A stretch of 64,000 bases of DNA, from NCBI RefSeq assembly GCF_013368755.1, contig NC_049563.1, forward strand, positions 5,022,001 to 5,086,000. Direction: 5' to 3'. This DNA comes from Talaromyces rugulosus. Its lineage: Eukaryota; Ascomycota; Eurotiomycetes; Eurotiales; Trichocomaceae. Shown here piece by piece: positions 33,330 to 44,659 of the stretch (within the stretch, counting starts at the first letter, position 1; each line of letters opens with the position of its first letter). The notes under the pieces are model-generated. The model was not told the DNA's origin, did not search any database, and worked only from the letters and a program-made list of their open reading frames with translations. Position numbers and translations under genes: made by a program.

Positions 33330-35510
33330 GCTGCTTAAATAGGGCCGTCGCTAGTAAACGTTGGTAAACGTTGGTTATGCACGCCTGCCAATTTGGCTAG
33401 GCATGATTGCATATCCATTCTAGAATTGCCAACAAAAAAAAAGCTTGACTGCGGACTCGGTATCAACTGATCCGAGCCAGAGCATTTCAGCAAATGCAAC
33501 CCACTGGACGAACGAATAGTGATACATCCGGCAGATTAAAGATGCAATTGATTAGGAGCTATACACGCCATGGCGTTACGTGGTCTCTGGTCCGCTGATC
33601 AAGCACTGTTTTTGTTGCTTCAACTTGCTTTTTGGCCTAGGAGAACCACCATGCTTGAGCCAAAGCAAGGCTCTTTTACGTCGGCCTCCTGCTAGATCAA
33701 GAAAATTCGAATCTATAATAATATTCGTTATTATTATTACACGTACTCGGTATTAATGACTCAGTTGGTGACACCACCCTCGCCTTTCAACTGAAGATCT
33801 TTTGGGGGATGGTTCAGCACCAATGCATTATCATACTTTGGCAGGATCGCATCTAAGCTTTCTCCGGGAGTCCGGGACTAGTCAGATCCGACTGGGGTTG
33901 CATTGGGTGGAACTTGAAATTTTCCGAAATAAGGAACGTGGGAACCTGATCCTTGTTCTTCATTATTATTAGTCTCATTGCATGCGTTGTCGTCGGCTTG
34001 GTTGGCGTTTATTATCCGAAAAGGACCGGGCAATGCAGATATTGTGCTTGATATTTGAGTAACTACTCGTCAACACCGGTATTAGCCCGACGTACAATAA
34101 GCTCCGTTTTCTTCTTCTTCCAGGTTACAGTTGACCGGGTGTCCCAGATCATCACTAATCTTTTAGTGGCTTGTCACCCAAACTAGCAAGAGAAAATTGA
34201 CAATTTTGAATTCTAGACATTCGCCGAGCCTTTAGCGTGTACAGACCTTGTATGGCCTTAAAAAAATAGTAGCGATCCGGGACACCCGTTCAACTGTAAC
34301 CCGGAAACTTGCTTCCGGATAAAATAATAGTTTGCAAGTAGCCATCTCTTCAATCTTCTATCAGTCGTAGTATTCGGCCTGGAGCTATGTTTATTTAGAA
34401 TATATAAGAGAGAAGGCAAGTGCTGCTCCAGATGTCGCATCCTTATTTTAGGAAAGCTTGGAACAGCTTTTCACTGGCACACCTTTTCCTGCTACACTAA
34501 AACTCCGATGGAAATACCTTCGGTATACCGGCATTTAGAATAAGGTTGCATCAAAGATTCAATATTTCCGGAAATTTTGCCGTGAAGGTTACACGACAGT
34601 TGAAGTTTGGAAATTCTATAGTGAAACATATTGAATAAAGAAACCGCTGCTGCGAATCATGAGACCTGTGTCTTTAGAAATTGTATGTAGAGTGAGAGGT
34701 TGTGATAGTCTCTACATCATCTCATAAGAAGAACTACGATTTTTATATGATGTCACTTTCTTTTTATGCCTTTTTCAACCTTCTTTTCGGTTAACAACTA
34801 ATTGGTAATACAAGCTGATGTGGGCCACCCGATAATTTAACTTTCTAGAAGTAATGACCAAGCAACGTTGAGTGCACGTGGTATGCAGGCATATCAATTG
34901 ACATGTTTAATAATCACTCTCTATGCAATACCACGCCATTTTATATGTAGCTCGTATCTACATTCATAGCTAAAGGTTATTCAGCACATCTTCTGGAAAT
35001 TTGTTTCCGGTTTTCCGGTTATCCGATACACTTGTTCTCTAGATATGCTTGCAGTTGAAGGAAAATTAGACTCTGCGGCCAATAGAATATAGCAGTCGAC
35101 TATCTAAACCCGAAAAGCATACCCCCAATTGTTAATAATGCTTAAATAGAGCCATTATTTCATATTATACATCTGATAAAAAATCAATGTCGTTATCTCG
35201 AACGCGGCTATATCCGACGATATCGTTCGGACTTTTGGCCGAGCACACCTTTCCGTAAAAGGAAAAACCAATCCTCCAACAATCGTTGGTCGCCAACTGG
35301 TGAAAAGTGCTTTAAAAATTTGCTAGCAGCTCAGTAAGCATTCAGATTCAACAGCTTCCTCATCATTGTAAGCGCCAGAAAGAACCGAAAAGGGTCGCGT
35401 TTATCTGAGGGAAATCTACTTAAATGAGCAGAACCTAGTAACAGTTTAGTTCAAAGCATCGTCGGCAAGCAAGCCGAGTAATAGACGAGGTTCTCGAAAG
35501 CCCTCGCACG
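33330..35510. other. 2.2-kb gene-free stretch
   Basis: AT-rich with scattered GGAA/TTCC and CCGG-like short motifs. A tandem TAAACGTTGG occurs twice near 33354-33375. At 35213-35231 there is a near-perfect palindrome (TCCGACGATATCGTTCGGA) about 280 bp upstream of the next MFS gene. No open frame of convincing length; decayed sequence is possible. Confidence 0.4.
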
Positions 35511-37400
35511 ATGCAATCCGTTCTCCAGTATCGGCGCTTCCGCAAAATACTCGAAGCTCAGCTAGAACGTGATGACGAAAAAGTCGCCGGATTGCGACAG
35601 CAGCGCCGGAATCATCGCAGCACAAAGAACTCGCCCTTAGCACTTAGAAAAGACGGTGGCGATGTAGCTGCAGTTGACGACGACGAGAATGCGGCTCAGG
35701 AAGATGATACCAGACAAGGAAACTTCTCAACGACACCCTCGACCACTTCTTCGTCGACTCGTCATGCTACCGCCGAAATTGATATTGAGCAAACCCCGGA
35801 CCCAGACCTTGAAGCTGGTGACCTCCATATAGTTCCTACGCAGAGCACTACAGGAACAACTCTAGGCCACGCATTGACCGGTATCGAAGTCCGTGACCGA
35901 ACAACAAAAGAAGGTGGTTCTGAGTTGGGAAAAGTCTTCGTGGTGGCCTGGGAGCATGAAAAAGACCCTATGAACCCACAGAGTTGGGGATTTGCTAGAA
36001 GAACCACGGCGACGATGGTACTTTCATTCATTGGCGGTATTGTCGGGTTTGCTTCTGCTATCGATTCAGCTATTATACCTCAGGCAATGGAAGAGTTTGG
36101 AGTTAGTGAAGTTGCCGAATCTCTAGCGACTGGTGCGTATTGTGTTCACAATACCTTGGTGACAACAGGCTAACAACAATGTACAGGTATATTCATGATC
36201 GGATTCGGCGCTGGTGCCTTGATAGCCGGTCCGTTTTCCGAGACCGTAGGGCGGAATCCAATCTATATTCTCACCATGGCCCTGTATATGGTTTTCCTTG
36301 TTGGTGCAGGCGCCGCACCCAGCCTTTCAGCCCAGCTTGCATGTCGATTCTTCAGCGGCATGTTCGGCGCAACGCCTCTTGTCTGTGCCGGAGGCTCACT
36401 CTCAGATCTATGGAATCCTGCAGAGCGTGTCTTTGCATTCCCCATGTTCGCTTGCTTTTCATTCCTTGGTCCCCTCATTGCGCCGTTGGTTGGAGGCTGG
36501 TTTGGTGAAAGTGAAACTTTGAGCTGGCGTTGGACCGAGTGGATAACGCTAATTGCTTCCGGTATTATCTTGATCGTTGTTGTTCTAATTCAACCGGAAA
36601 CATATCATCCAATTCTTCTCAAATGGAAAGCACAGCACTTGCGTCGCTTGACTGGCGATAAGCGATATCGTGGAGGCATCGAGATCCGAAAAACACCCCT
36701 GGCCATGCGACTTGTTCGAGCTCTATACCGGCCAGTGTTGATGTTCATTCAAGAACCGATTATCATCCTCTTCGGTCTGTATCTCACCGTCGTCTACATT
36801 GTCCTCTTTACCTTTCTCACTGGATACACGTTCATTTTCACCGACATCTACGGCCTGTCCCAAGGAATGACGGGCGTCTGCTTCGTGGGCCAGATGGTAG
36901 GCGTTTTATCTTGCGGCGCATTGATTCCACTGAACGTTCACCTTCGTAAACGTGATATTGCCCGAGCCAAAGCACTCGGCCCCGACGTCAAAGTCGCACC
37001 AGAATCTCGGTTATACTGGGCCATGATCGGCGGACCAGCTATACCAATCAGTCTGTTCTGGATGGGCTGGACAGCTCGACCAGACATTTCGATCTGGTCA
37101 CCACTTCTCGCCTCGGTTTTGTTCGGGTTTGGCATTTTGTGTGTCTTCATGACTACTTACCAGTATATCATCGACTCGTATGAAGTTTATGCTGCTAGTG
37201 CCTTGGCCAGTATCACCTTGATTCGCTATGTTATATCAGGTGCAATGATTGAAATTTCCATCCCGTTCTACCGCAACATGGGCGTGGCGTATACCTTGAC
37301 GATACTGGGGAGTATCAGTGGCATACTGGTGCTGATTCCGTTTGCCTTTTACAAATACGGACCAGCTATCAGACGGAAGAGCAAGTATGCTCCTGAGTAA
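35511..37400 (+). CDS. MFS transporter, DHA1 drug/polyamine-antiporter type
   Basis: Exons 35511-36132 and 36187-37400 give 611 residues. A long hydrophilic N-terminus (about 160 residues, rich in Asp, Thr and Ser) ends in the family signature DPMNPQSWGFARR. About twelve membrane spans follow. The motif FSETVGRNPIY is the MFS loop 2-3 signature, and a cytosolic loop with PETYHPILLKWKAQHLR lies between the halves. This pattern is that of fungal multidrug or polyamine proton antiporters (FLU1, MDR1, TPO-like) in the plasma membrane. The single intron sits exactly at the end of span 1. No biosynthetic partner is next to it. The palindrome upstream could be a regulator site. Confidence 0.9.
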
Positions 37401-37568
37401 CATTAAACATCTATAAAGACTGGCCGGGTGTATAATAAAGACCGGTTCTTTACATGTTATATAATTTATAGTTATTATTCATTAGAAATAGAACTTAATG
37501 ACAAGATCAAGCGTACGATACAGTGCTCTGACCATATCCAATCCATGTTGCTAAGATAAATATACAAA

Positions 37569-38944
37569 CTAGTCAAATGTGATCTTCTTCCCTTGAAACG
37601 AAGCCTGGGATTTCTCGATTTTAGCCTTGCGCGCTGCTTCCCAAGACGGATGCAAAGGTGCATTAGCATTTGATGGAGCAGCTCTTTGCGTCGGCTTGTC
37701 TATCCTGTCGTCTCTATTCCCCCCTTTGTCAAAAGGTCGACCTGTCTGTCCTTTGCCCCATCTAGGCCTAGAGTCAGATCCATTCGTCGCTCCCCTGCGG
37801 CTATCCCAGCCAGCGTTTTTACCGTTGTTACCGTTTCTGTTGTCGTTTTGCAGATGTTTGGCACCGCTACCGTATTTCTTCTCCGCCAAAGCGCGACGAG
37901 CTTGTTGTCCCATTCTGTTCTTGCGTTGAGGTGGGCCTTTGGGAGTATCGCTATCCTCACCGGATTCGGTCCCTGACCAGTAACCGCCCATCATAAGCGA
38001 AGGAAGGAAGGTTGTATCCTTGGGAGTCTCGTCTGCTCGAAGCTTTTGCCGTCCCTTTATTTTAGAGGCTGGTGGGGATTTGGAAGAGGCCGCTGATTCC
38101 GAGCCCGACGAAACAGAAAGGTCGGCTGTGGCGTCGTAGGGTCGATTTGGTGGGTTTGTATCGAGGTCCATTTCAGAGTCTGAGTCATCTGAGGCGGAAG
38201 CAAGACGGTCGTCAAACTGGGCAAATTCGAGACTCTCTGCGTCTGATCCCTCGCCATTGCTGATGTCGCCCACATTCCCGCGATTCGGCTTTGGGTTTTC
38301 GTCCAATTCATCATCGGAGACGCTTTCCGGTCTCTGCACTTGAGCAGTCTGCTTTTTCTCTTTCACTTTTTCATTCTTTTCAGATTTCTTGTTTGTGCTC
38401 TGATTTTTCGGGTCCTCGTCTAGCCCCAGCAGGCTTCTAATGCCGTCCAGGATCTCCGGGAGTGCACTTTGAACGGGGTTGGACTTAAATAGCCTCGCGG
38501 TAACATTGGCTTCGGCTGGATCTCGTGGTCCCGATGTTGAGACCGAGGCAGTCTTTGCTAATCGAACATATTCAGGTGATTCGGCGATGCGTTTAGTCTT
38601 TTGCAGTTGTTTGAGTAAATACCGCTGTGCTGTTTCTTCCAAGTTGAGGCTCTGGAATCATTGTTAGTAACCCCACAGATGAGAGGCTACAAGTTGAGTG
38701 TCCCTACCTTCAGGACCTGTACTTCTTGCCCCAGTCTTTCCAAGGCTTTATTGTCCTCCTCTTGGCCGGCAGTCTTCTGTCGCCGGCCCAATTTCTGCCT
38801 CTCAAAGCCACGGGCAGTCTTCAAAGCACGGAACAAAAGCTGCGTCCCACGCTCAAACCGGTGGCGGAGTCGGGTCGCTCTAAAATCATTGGCCGCCTCA
38901 GGACGCAAGTCATCCTCGAGCGCCGAATGCTTTCGTTTCGACAT
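37569..38944 (-). CDS. bud22: BUD22-family small-subunit ribosome biogenesis protein
   Basis: Exons 38944-38708 and 38651-37569 give 439 residues starting MSKRKHSALEDDLRPEA. The conserved N-terminal helix region (RATRLRHRFERGTQLLFRA) is followed by a long acidic Ser/Asp-rich middle, then the conserved C-terminus LHPSWEAARKAK ending FQGKKITFD. These are the two anchor blocks of BUD22/SRFBP1, which acts in 18S rRNA maturation in the nucleolus; the yeast name comes from a bud-site phenotype. The RNA-binding style (RGG-like Arg/Gly/Asn stretch near the end) fits. It is divergent from the membrane protein gene, with a 468-bp shared upstream region. Confidence 0.9.
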
Positions 38945-39412
38945 GCTTTGTCTTTTTCGTGTGGGGTGGTTTTGATTATTGTTCGAAAATAAATCAAACC
39001 TCGGCGCTTCCAGCTCCGCAGGAAATTTCTGGTGGGGCGAGCCAGCCGCGCTACGATTGGGTCCCGCTAATCCAGATCGGCAGCCGAGGCTCATCGACGC
39101 GAGGGATAGCGCTGCCTTGCGCTCCTCCTCCTCTTCCTCCCCCACGTCTTGCGCTTTTTACACATGATTATTGGCATCAAAGAGGATCTCTGACGTCTGT
39201 GAGGGCTCGCTCATTGGACACTATTCGTACCAATTGTTGGTGCCTGCTCTTTTACCGACCCGGGCTGACCGTTTACGGTATAGTTCGTATATTTCGACCG
39301 CCGAGTCGCGAGGCATCAATCGTTTACCTAAAAGCAAGGAGTCCGCCGAATATCCAACTCTTCTTTTTTGCTTCTGTGTGTTGTCCTACTCATTAATTCG
39401 ACTTTCGCAACC
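38945..39412. promoter_or_regulatory. shared upstream region of BUD22 and membrane-protein genes
   Basis: A 468-bp divergent region with a CT-rich stretch (39121-39145) near the BUD22 side. No clear binding site recognised. Confidence 0.35.
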
Positions 39413-40629
39413 ATGGGGTTGGCTTCTTATCTACCAGTGGTGTTTTTCCTCTTATCCGGCTTTGCCGGCTTCGCCATCTTCGTCTTCTCGGAGAACAATG
39501 GCCTCTTAAGGCTCGTCGAGCACTTTGTCGAAAACAAAGTGCTTCCAGGGTCTGGGGAGCCCTTGAGGACTGTGTATACCGGGTTTGAGCCAGTCGACCG
39601 TCTTTTGGCGTTTTTGACTGTCTTCTTTATTCCTGTTGTCGATGGAAGCAATCCATCTCTTTTCCTCCACTCAATCACTTTTACCGGCGCTTTTGGTTCA
39701 GCGTGGGTTTTAGTTGTTTTGGAAGCATGGCGCAAAGGAAACTCGAGTAACCTGTTTTCCCTGTAAGTTGTCTCCTTTCATTCGGGATACAAAAGAGGCC
39801 GGAAAGTTACTGACTCTTAAATCATAACAGCCCCTCGATCTTCGGAATCGCAGCTCAAGTGGCTACATTTGCTATGTCAACCCCGCTCTATCTTGGCCTA
39901 CAGCTTCTAACCTCTAACACATCCTTTCAACCAACCGCAAAGAACATTGCGATTCCACGTGCAGTCGTAAATGCGATTCCTGTGATTTTCATCCTGGCTT
40001 TTCAAGTCCCTAGCTTTGCTATGTTGATTCCTGCCCCTGAAGTTATCACATTTGACCAGAAACAAGTTCTGGTTGCATTGTGGCAGCCGTGGCCAGTCTA
40101 CGTATCCACCTTGCTCACTATCGTTTCTCTCCTATTCTCCGGCTCTACCAGCGACAACTCCCCATTTAAATTGAGAAAGTCACTTAGAGCAGCATACACT
40201 TTTGCCTTGACCAATTCTGCCCTCAATCACGTTATTTCATGGACTATTTCCCTTGTGACTATCGCCAAGCCCGAGTTCTTCAACGAGAGCTACCTGCACT
40301 CATTGCACCCGGCCCAAGTCTTTACGCCCTACAACCCCTTTACGAACGGCGAACTCAAAGTCAAGGACATTGGCGACGGCGTTCACATCTTCCTCCAGTG
40401 GGACTTCCTTGTCGGCACCTCTGCCGTACTCCTTTGGGCAGTCACTGTAAACGCTCTTGCTCGCAGCAAAATCCAAGGCAAGGTTGGCTGGTTTGGCCTC
40501 CTTTTCAAAACCGCCACTTCTGCACTTTTCACTGGTCCCGTGGGTGCCGCTGTGCAGTTGGTGTGGGAGAGAGATGAACTGGTTTTGGACGACGAAATCG
40601 TCAAGAGCGCTGCCAAAAAGGCCTTGTGA
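39413..40629 (+). CDS. polytopic membrane protein of the fungal AtmA-like family
   Basis: Exons 39413-39762 and 39831-40629 give 382 residues with about eight hydrophobic segments starting at MGLASYLPVVFFLLSGFAGF. Conserved-looking text includes NPFTNGELKVKDIGDG and FLQWDFLVG, followed by KVGWFGLLF. As far as I can recall, relatives are annotated as aflatrem synthesis protein A-like membrane proteins, a family present both in indole-diterpene clusters and as stand-alone genes. The biochemical role is unclear, and here it sits among housekeeping genes without terpene enzymes. It has no signal peptide beyond the first membrane segment. Name of family moderately sure; function unknown. Confidence 0.7.
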
Positions 40630-41073
40630 TTCACGCGTTGAATATTTCTAGGACAGAAATTTGTTGTTGAAAATGATTATGAGCGCGCCTTTCGGTTTCA
40701 TTTATTGTGTTTTTTTCTTTCGGGACGATTTTTCATCTTTACCAAAGATATGATCTTACTTGCAATACGCTATCTATACTAGGAAGTTACTACTTTGCGC
40801 GGGCAGTGAAGAATTTTTATATTAGGGTTAGGGTTAGGGTTCCTGCCTTGCATGTCAAGGGATAACTTTCCCCTTATTTATTTCGGTAGAAGCATCAAAT
40901 TCAAACGTCAACTACGTACAATCCCCCTGTTAATTATTCTTGAATCATATATGATGTAACCATTCACGTACGCTTTTGATAATTTCAATCCTGGTCAAGT
41001 TTAGGTAAGTTATAATAGAAACTAAATCCAACAAAATTTCCAATCTTCACTAAATACAGTTCGATAGACGGTG
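40630..41073. other. convergent 3' flanks with telomere-like repeat
   Basis: Region between convergent genes. Apart from the TTAGGG repeats listed separately it is AT-rich without features. Confidence 0.5.
40822..40841 (+). repeat. interstitial telomere-type repeat (TTAGGG)3
   Basis: Three perfect TTAGGG units plus TT, the standard fungal telomere unit, lie inside the chromosome between two convergent genes. It may mark a healed break, or be a site for telomere-repeat-binding proteins. Confidence 0.9.
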
Positions 41074-42159
41074 TCATACAGTAATCTTAAAAAGTTGCTC
41101 TGCATTTTTTTGGCAGACCTTGCGCAAATCCGCCGGCGAAAGAACATCGCCCAATGCACGAACAAATTCCGGAACTCGTTGGGTGTCGATAAACGGATAA
41201 TCGTTGGCAAAGAGCACTTTATCAACTCCCCAAGTGGCAATTGTGCACAGTGTAGGAGGGAGAGTGAAAAGACCTGATATGGCAACCCAAACCTGGCTGC
41301 GCAACATCTCCCCAACACTCCTCTTGTAACCAAAAGTCTCTTGGTCAAACACAGTATCAAAGCGTTGTATCATCATTGGTAGCATCTCTCCCTGATGCCC
41401 AACGATAATCTTCAAACGGGGATGTCTTTCCAACGCACCCGAGAGGACGAGGCGCAGGAGATGGATAGCAACCTCATTATGCCAACCCCAGCCCATATGT
41501 GCAAAGGTTGCCGACAGAAGAGGTTTTTCTGGAAAACTGTAATACGTATCCATCACGGGCTTGGGGACTACCCCGGGATGCAGATACAATGGGACGTCCA
41601 GCTCTTCAAACGCAGCAAGGACCGGATCGTACTCTGGGCCATCTAGATATCTCCCAGACGCCCCGATTGAGCCACTCATCATCGCACCCACAAATCCCAA
41701 TTTTTTGATGCATCTATGCAGTTCCATGACAGCTAGATCTGGGTCTTGCATGGGCAATTCGGCAAGAGCGGCAAATCGAGTTGGGTATTTTTCCACAGCC
41801 TTTTTCAAAATATTGTTGATTTGGACGGAGAGTTCGTATCCAGGCTGAGGCGCCATAAAATTAACACCAATTGCACCCGATAAGCTGAGAACTTGAAAAG
41901 AAATGTGCCCTTCGTCCATGTCTTTGATCCGTTGTTCGCCTGCAGAGCGTCGACCAGCTGCGTATGCTAATCCGCCATTGTTCAGGACCGTTTGGAAAGT
42001 CGAAACAAGATAGTCGTCCCGAGGAATCAATTTCAACAGTTCGGGGAAAGCAACATGCTCCTCGACCCCAATGATTTTAAGGTCTCGCAATTCAGGGCGT
42101 AAATATATGGTTCCCGGACCAGAGCCAGAGATGGGGCCGAGAGTGTTAGGGTTTTCCAT
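41074..42159 (-). CDS. amidohydrolase-2 decarboxylase (dihydroxybenzoate / orsellinate type)
   Basis: Intronless, 361 residues from MENPNTLGPISG. Metal-binding positions of the ACMSD-type decarboxylase branch are visible: GVEEHVAFP (Glu33/His35), LYLHPG (His194), VGHQGE (His255) and FANDYPF (Asp320). The motif ALAELPMQDP is also typical. Members remove CO2 from aromatic acids such as 2,3-dihydroxybenzoate, gamma-resorcylate or orsellinate without cofactor other than a divalent metal. It is probably cytosolic. No aromatic-catabolism gene is next to it, so the substrate remains open; a detached role in aromatic acid breakdown is likely. Confidence 0.88.
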   Translation of the reverse strand: MENPNTLGPISGSGPGTIYLRPELRDLKIIGVEEHVAFPELLKLIPRDDYLVSTFQTVLNNGGLAYAAGRRSAGEQRIKDMDEGHISFQVLSLSGAIGVNFMAPQPGYELSVQINNILKKAVEKYPTRFAALAELPMQDPDLAVMELHRCIKKLGFVGAMMSGSIGASGRYLDGPEYDPVLAAFEELDVPLYLHPGVVPKPVMDTYYSFPEKPLLSATFAHMGWGWHNEVAIHLLRLVLSGALERHPRLKIIVGHQGEMLPMMIQRFDTVFDQETFGYKRSVGEMLRSQVWVAISGLFTLPPTLCTIATWGVDKVLFANDYPFIDTQRVPEFVRALGDVLSPADLRKVCQKNAEQLFKITV

Positions 42160-42646
42160 TATACCGTTTTTCGAGGAACAGAACTAGACTCTATTCAGTG
42201 ATTTGTCTTCTATGATTTCCACTCTATAGCATGTAGGAGCGGCTGATCGATTGGCAAGACGACGTCTTGTATTATTATCTAAAGCTCTTTCAGCATTTCC
42301 CCGCAATGGTTAGACAATAGGTTGCACAACATATCAAGTGAAGCACTATTGTGCTGTTCGGTGAGTGCCCTTGTCACACCTTGGTCGGAGACGGCGGGAT
42401 GAAAATGACTTGAAGTGTTTTAAACCAGTCTACAACGTCCACTCGGAGGGTAAGTATTAGGAATCTAGCCGTCTCTTAGTGACGCAGGTATTAATTTCAA
42501 TTACATCGAGTATAGAGGACCAGAATTCAAAGAAATAAATGTAAAATTCAACTCTTAATTTCTCTATGTGTATATCGTAAGACTAAACCTTCCTAGAGTA
42601 CATAACGAGGTCGGCGTAATGAACCAAAAAAAACGAACCAAGTCAT
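42160..42646. other. intergenic, promoter of amidohydrolase and 3' flank of BCKDH gene
   Basis: Nothing recognised beyond ordinary AT-rich flanks. Confidence 0.35.
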
Positions 42647-44237
42647 CTATAGTCCCTTGATACCGCCGTCATAACTATTGAGGTTATATTCCTCAGGGTA
42701 TTTTTCCAAGTGCTTCCTGAGTTCAGCCCGCTGAGCTTCTTGCTCCTCCGTCAAATGCTCATAAACATCACCAAACATTTCCTTCAGGGCAGGCTTTTTC
42801 TCGCGCTCAGCAGCGTTGAAAGCTTTAAGTATATCGGCCCGCAAGTCTTTTCGTGTCTGCTGCTCCATTTCTTCGTTCCACAGACCCTTGTTTTCGAGCC
42901 ACTTACGAAGACGGATGATTGGGTTGTCTCGACGCTTCCAGTCCTCAACTTCCACCCTCGCACGGTATGCGAAACTGTCGTCACTAGTGCTGTGGTGTGA
43001 GACTCTGTAACTCATAGCTTCAACAAGCACAGGCCGGCCGCCATCTTCTAGAGCCATACGTCGCGCTTCCTTGGTCGCCTCACGCATAGCAAAAATGTCG
43101 TTTCCGTCCACTCGGATTGTGTCAATGCCGTAGCCAATTCCACGGCTGGCAATACCGTCACCACGGTATTGCTCCAGAGTCGGTGTTGAGATTGCGAAGC
43201 CATTGTTTCGGCAGATGAAAACAATTGGACACGAGCGAGTTGCAGCCATATTTAGAGCCGCATGAAAGTCGCCTTCACTAGCAGCTCCTTCACCGAAGTA
43301 GCAGGCGACAACGCGAGATGGACGATTTGGGTTTTGTAGAGCTTGGACTTTCAGGGCGTATGCCGCACCAGTAGCTTGTGGGATTTGGGTTGCTAAAGGA
43401 GAAGATATCGTGTACTATATTTATTTTCTGGTCAAAACCTGTCTTATAATGAGATGTGGGCCGTGTGTCAAAACTTACTATACGGGGATATTCAAGGCCA
43501 TAGTGCACAGGCATGTTTCGCCCATGACCAGAGTCATCCTTATTCGCAAACAATTGACTCATAAATTGTTTGAGTGTGAATCCTCGCTGCTGGAAAACAC
43601 CTGATTCTCGATATTGGCAAAAGAGAACGTCATCGTCGGTCAACGCGCTTGCGGACCCGACAGCGATTCCCTCTTCGCCGGCCGAAACCTATCGCACACC
43701 ACCACGAATTAGCATGGTAAACAGTTATTAAAAAATAATGTAAATACCATGTAGAAACTTAATCGACCCTGTCGCTGTGCCTCAAACATGATAATATCCA
43801 TTATATTAACTACGCCCAAATGTCAGTGAGAACCGCTCTTATCTCAAATGCCAGGATTCAGAGGCCTTACCAGTCAACATATTCTTGTACCACGTCAGAA
43901 CCTGCTCGTTGGGAACATCTGAAGGCTCATGCGCTTTATCAACAATAACACCATCCGAATCCATCACGCGGTACGTAGCCATCGCAGGCGTATTCGACGG
44001 CCGCGAAAACGACATGTCGGAGGTGAATTTACTATCGACAGCGCCGGGGAAGCGCACACTAGCAGCCTCACAGTTAGCATTGAATAATTAAGTTCTCGCC
44101 TTGAAGAATTCTGCATACTGGTCAGACCCCGGTCGCTGTGAAATGGAGCTGCTCCATCTCACACTGGAAGAAACCCTACCGCCGCAATGACGACGGGCGG
44201 AGCGGGCAAGGCAGCGGCCAGCGAGCGAAAAAGCCAT
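42647..44237 (-). CDS. branched-chain 2-oxoacid dehydrogenase E1 alpha subunit, mitochondrial
   Basis: Exons 44237-44119, 44058-43871, 43809-43748, 43688-43479 and 43414-42647 are in phase and give 448 residues. The start [16 protein letters not shown] is a classic mitochondrial presequence. [16 protein letters not shown] follows, then [19 protein letters not shown] and [16 protein letters not shown], the thiamine-diphosphate/Mg site. The phosphorylation loop [16 protein letters not shown] matches the site by which BCKD kinase inactivates the enzyme. It forms an alpha2beta2 E1 with the beta subunit and decarboxylates the oxoacids of valine, leucine and isoleucine. The exon 4/5 junction was set by the family text HYG...TISSPLATQ. 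Sure of identity. Confidence 0.95.
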
Positions 44238-44659
44238 TCTGTATATGTCGATATCCTAGATCATTTCTTCGTGGTGTGTTTCAGAGAAGAGAAGGACGGA
44301 ACAAAAAAAAACTAGAATTGGGAAAATCGAGCGTCGTGTGAAATGGAAAGTACAATCGGACCTGGATGCGGAGACCATGATGCGGGCTGACTCGGCTACA
44401 GTCGGCGCCCACCGCTGTGCCGATGCTTGCCGCGATCAAATCAGACCGCTCGATCTACTCTATTTATTACTACCATCATAATATTCAACGTATCGCAATG
44501 ATAATGCAGTAAAATTCTATTCAAACAGAAGTCAAAATAGACAACAATAATAGTACATTTCTAGTACGGCCAATGCAAATACTAGACAGGAAGGCAACAT
44601 TATAAGATCAATGTGGTATCACAACTCCAACCAATAAAAGACTCAAACCCCATCGTAGC
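44238..44659. other. intergenic, promoter of BCKDH E1-alpha and 3' flank of NOT4
   Basis: A run of A (44302-44309) and AT-rich sequence. No feature recognised. Confidence 0.35.

Noticed and set aside
40822..40841. Chromosome end
   Set aside because: Only three TTAGGG units, with unbroken gene-rich sequence on both sides.
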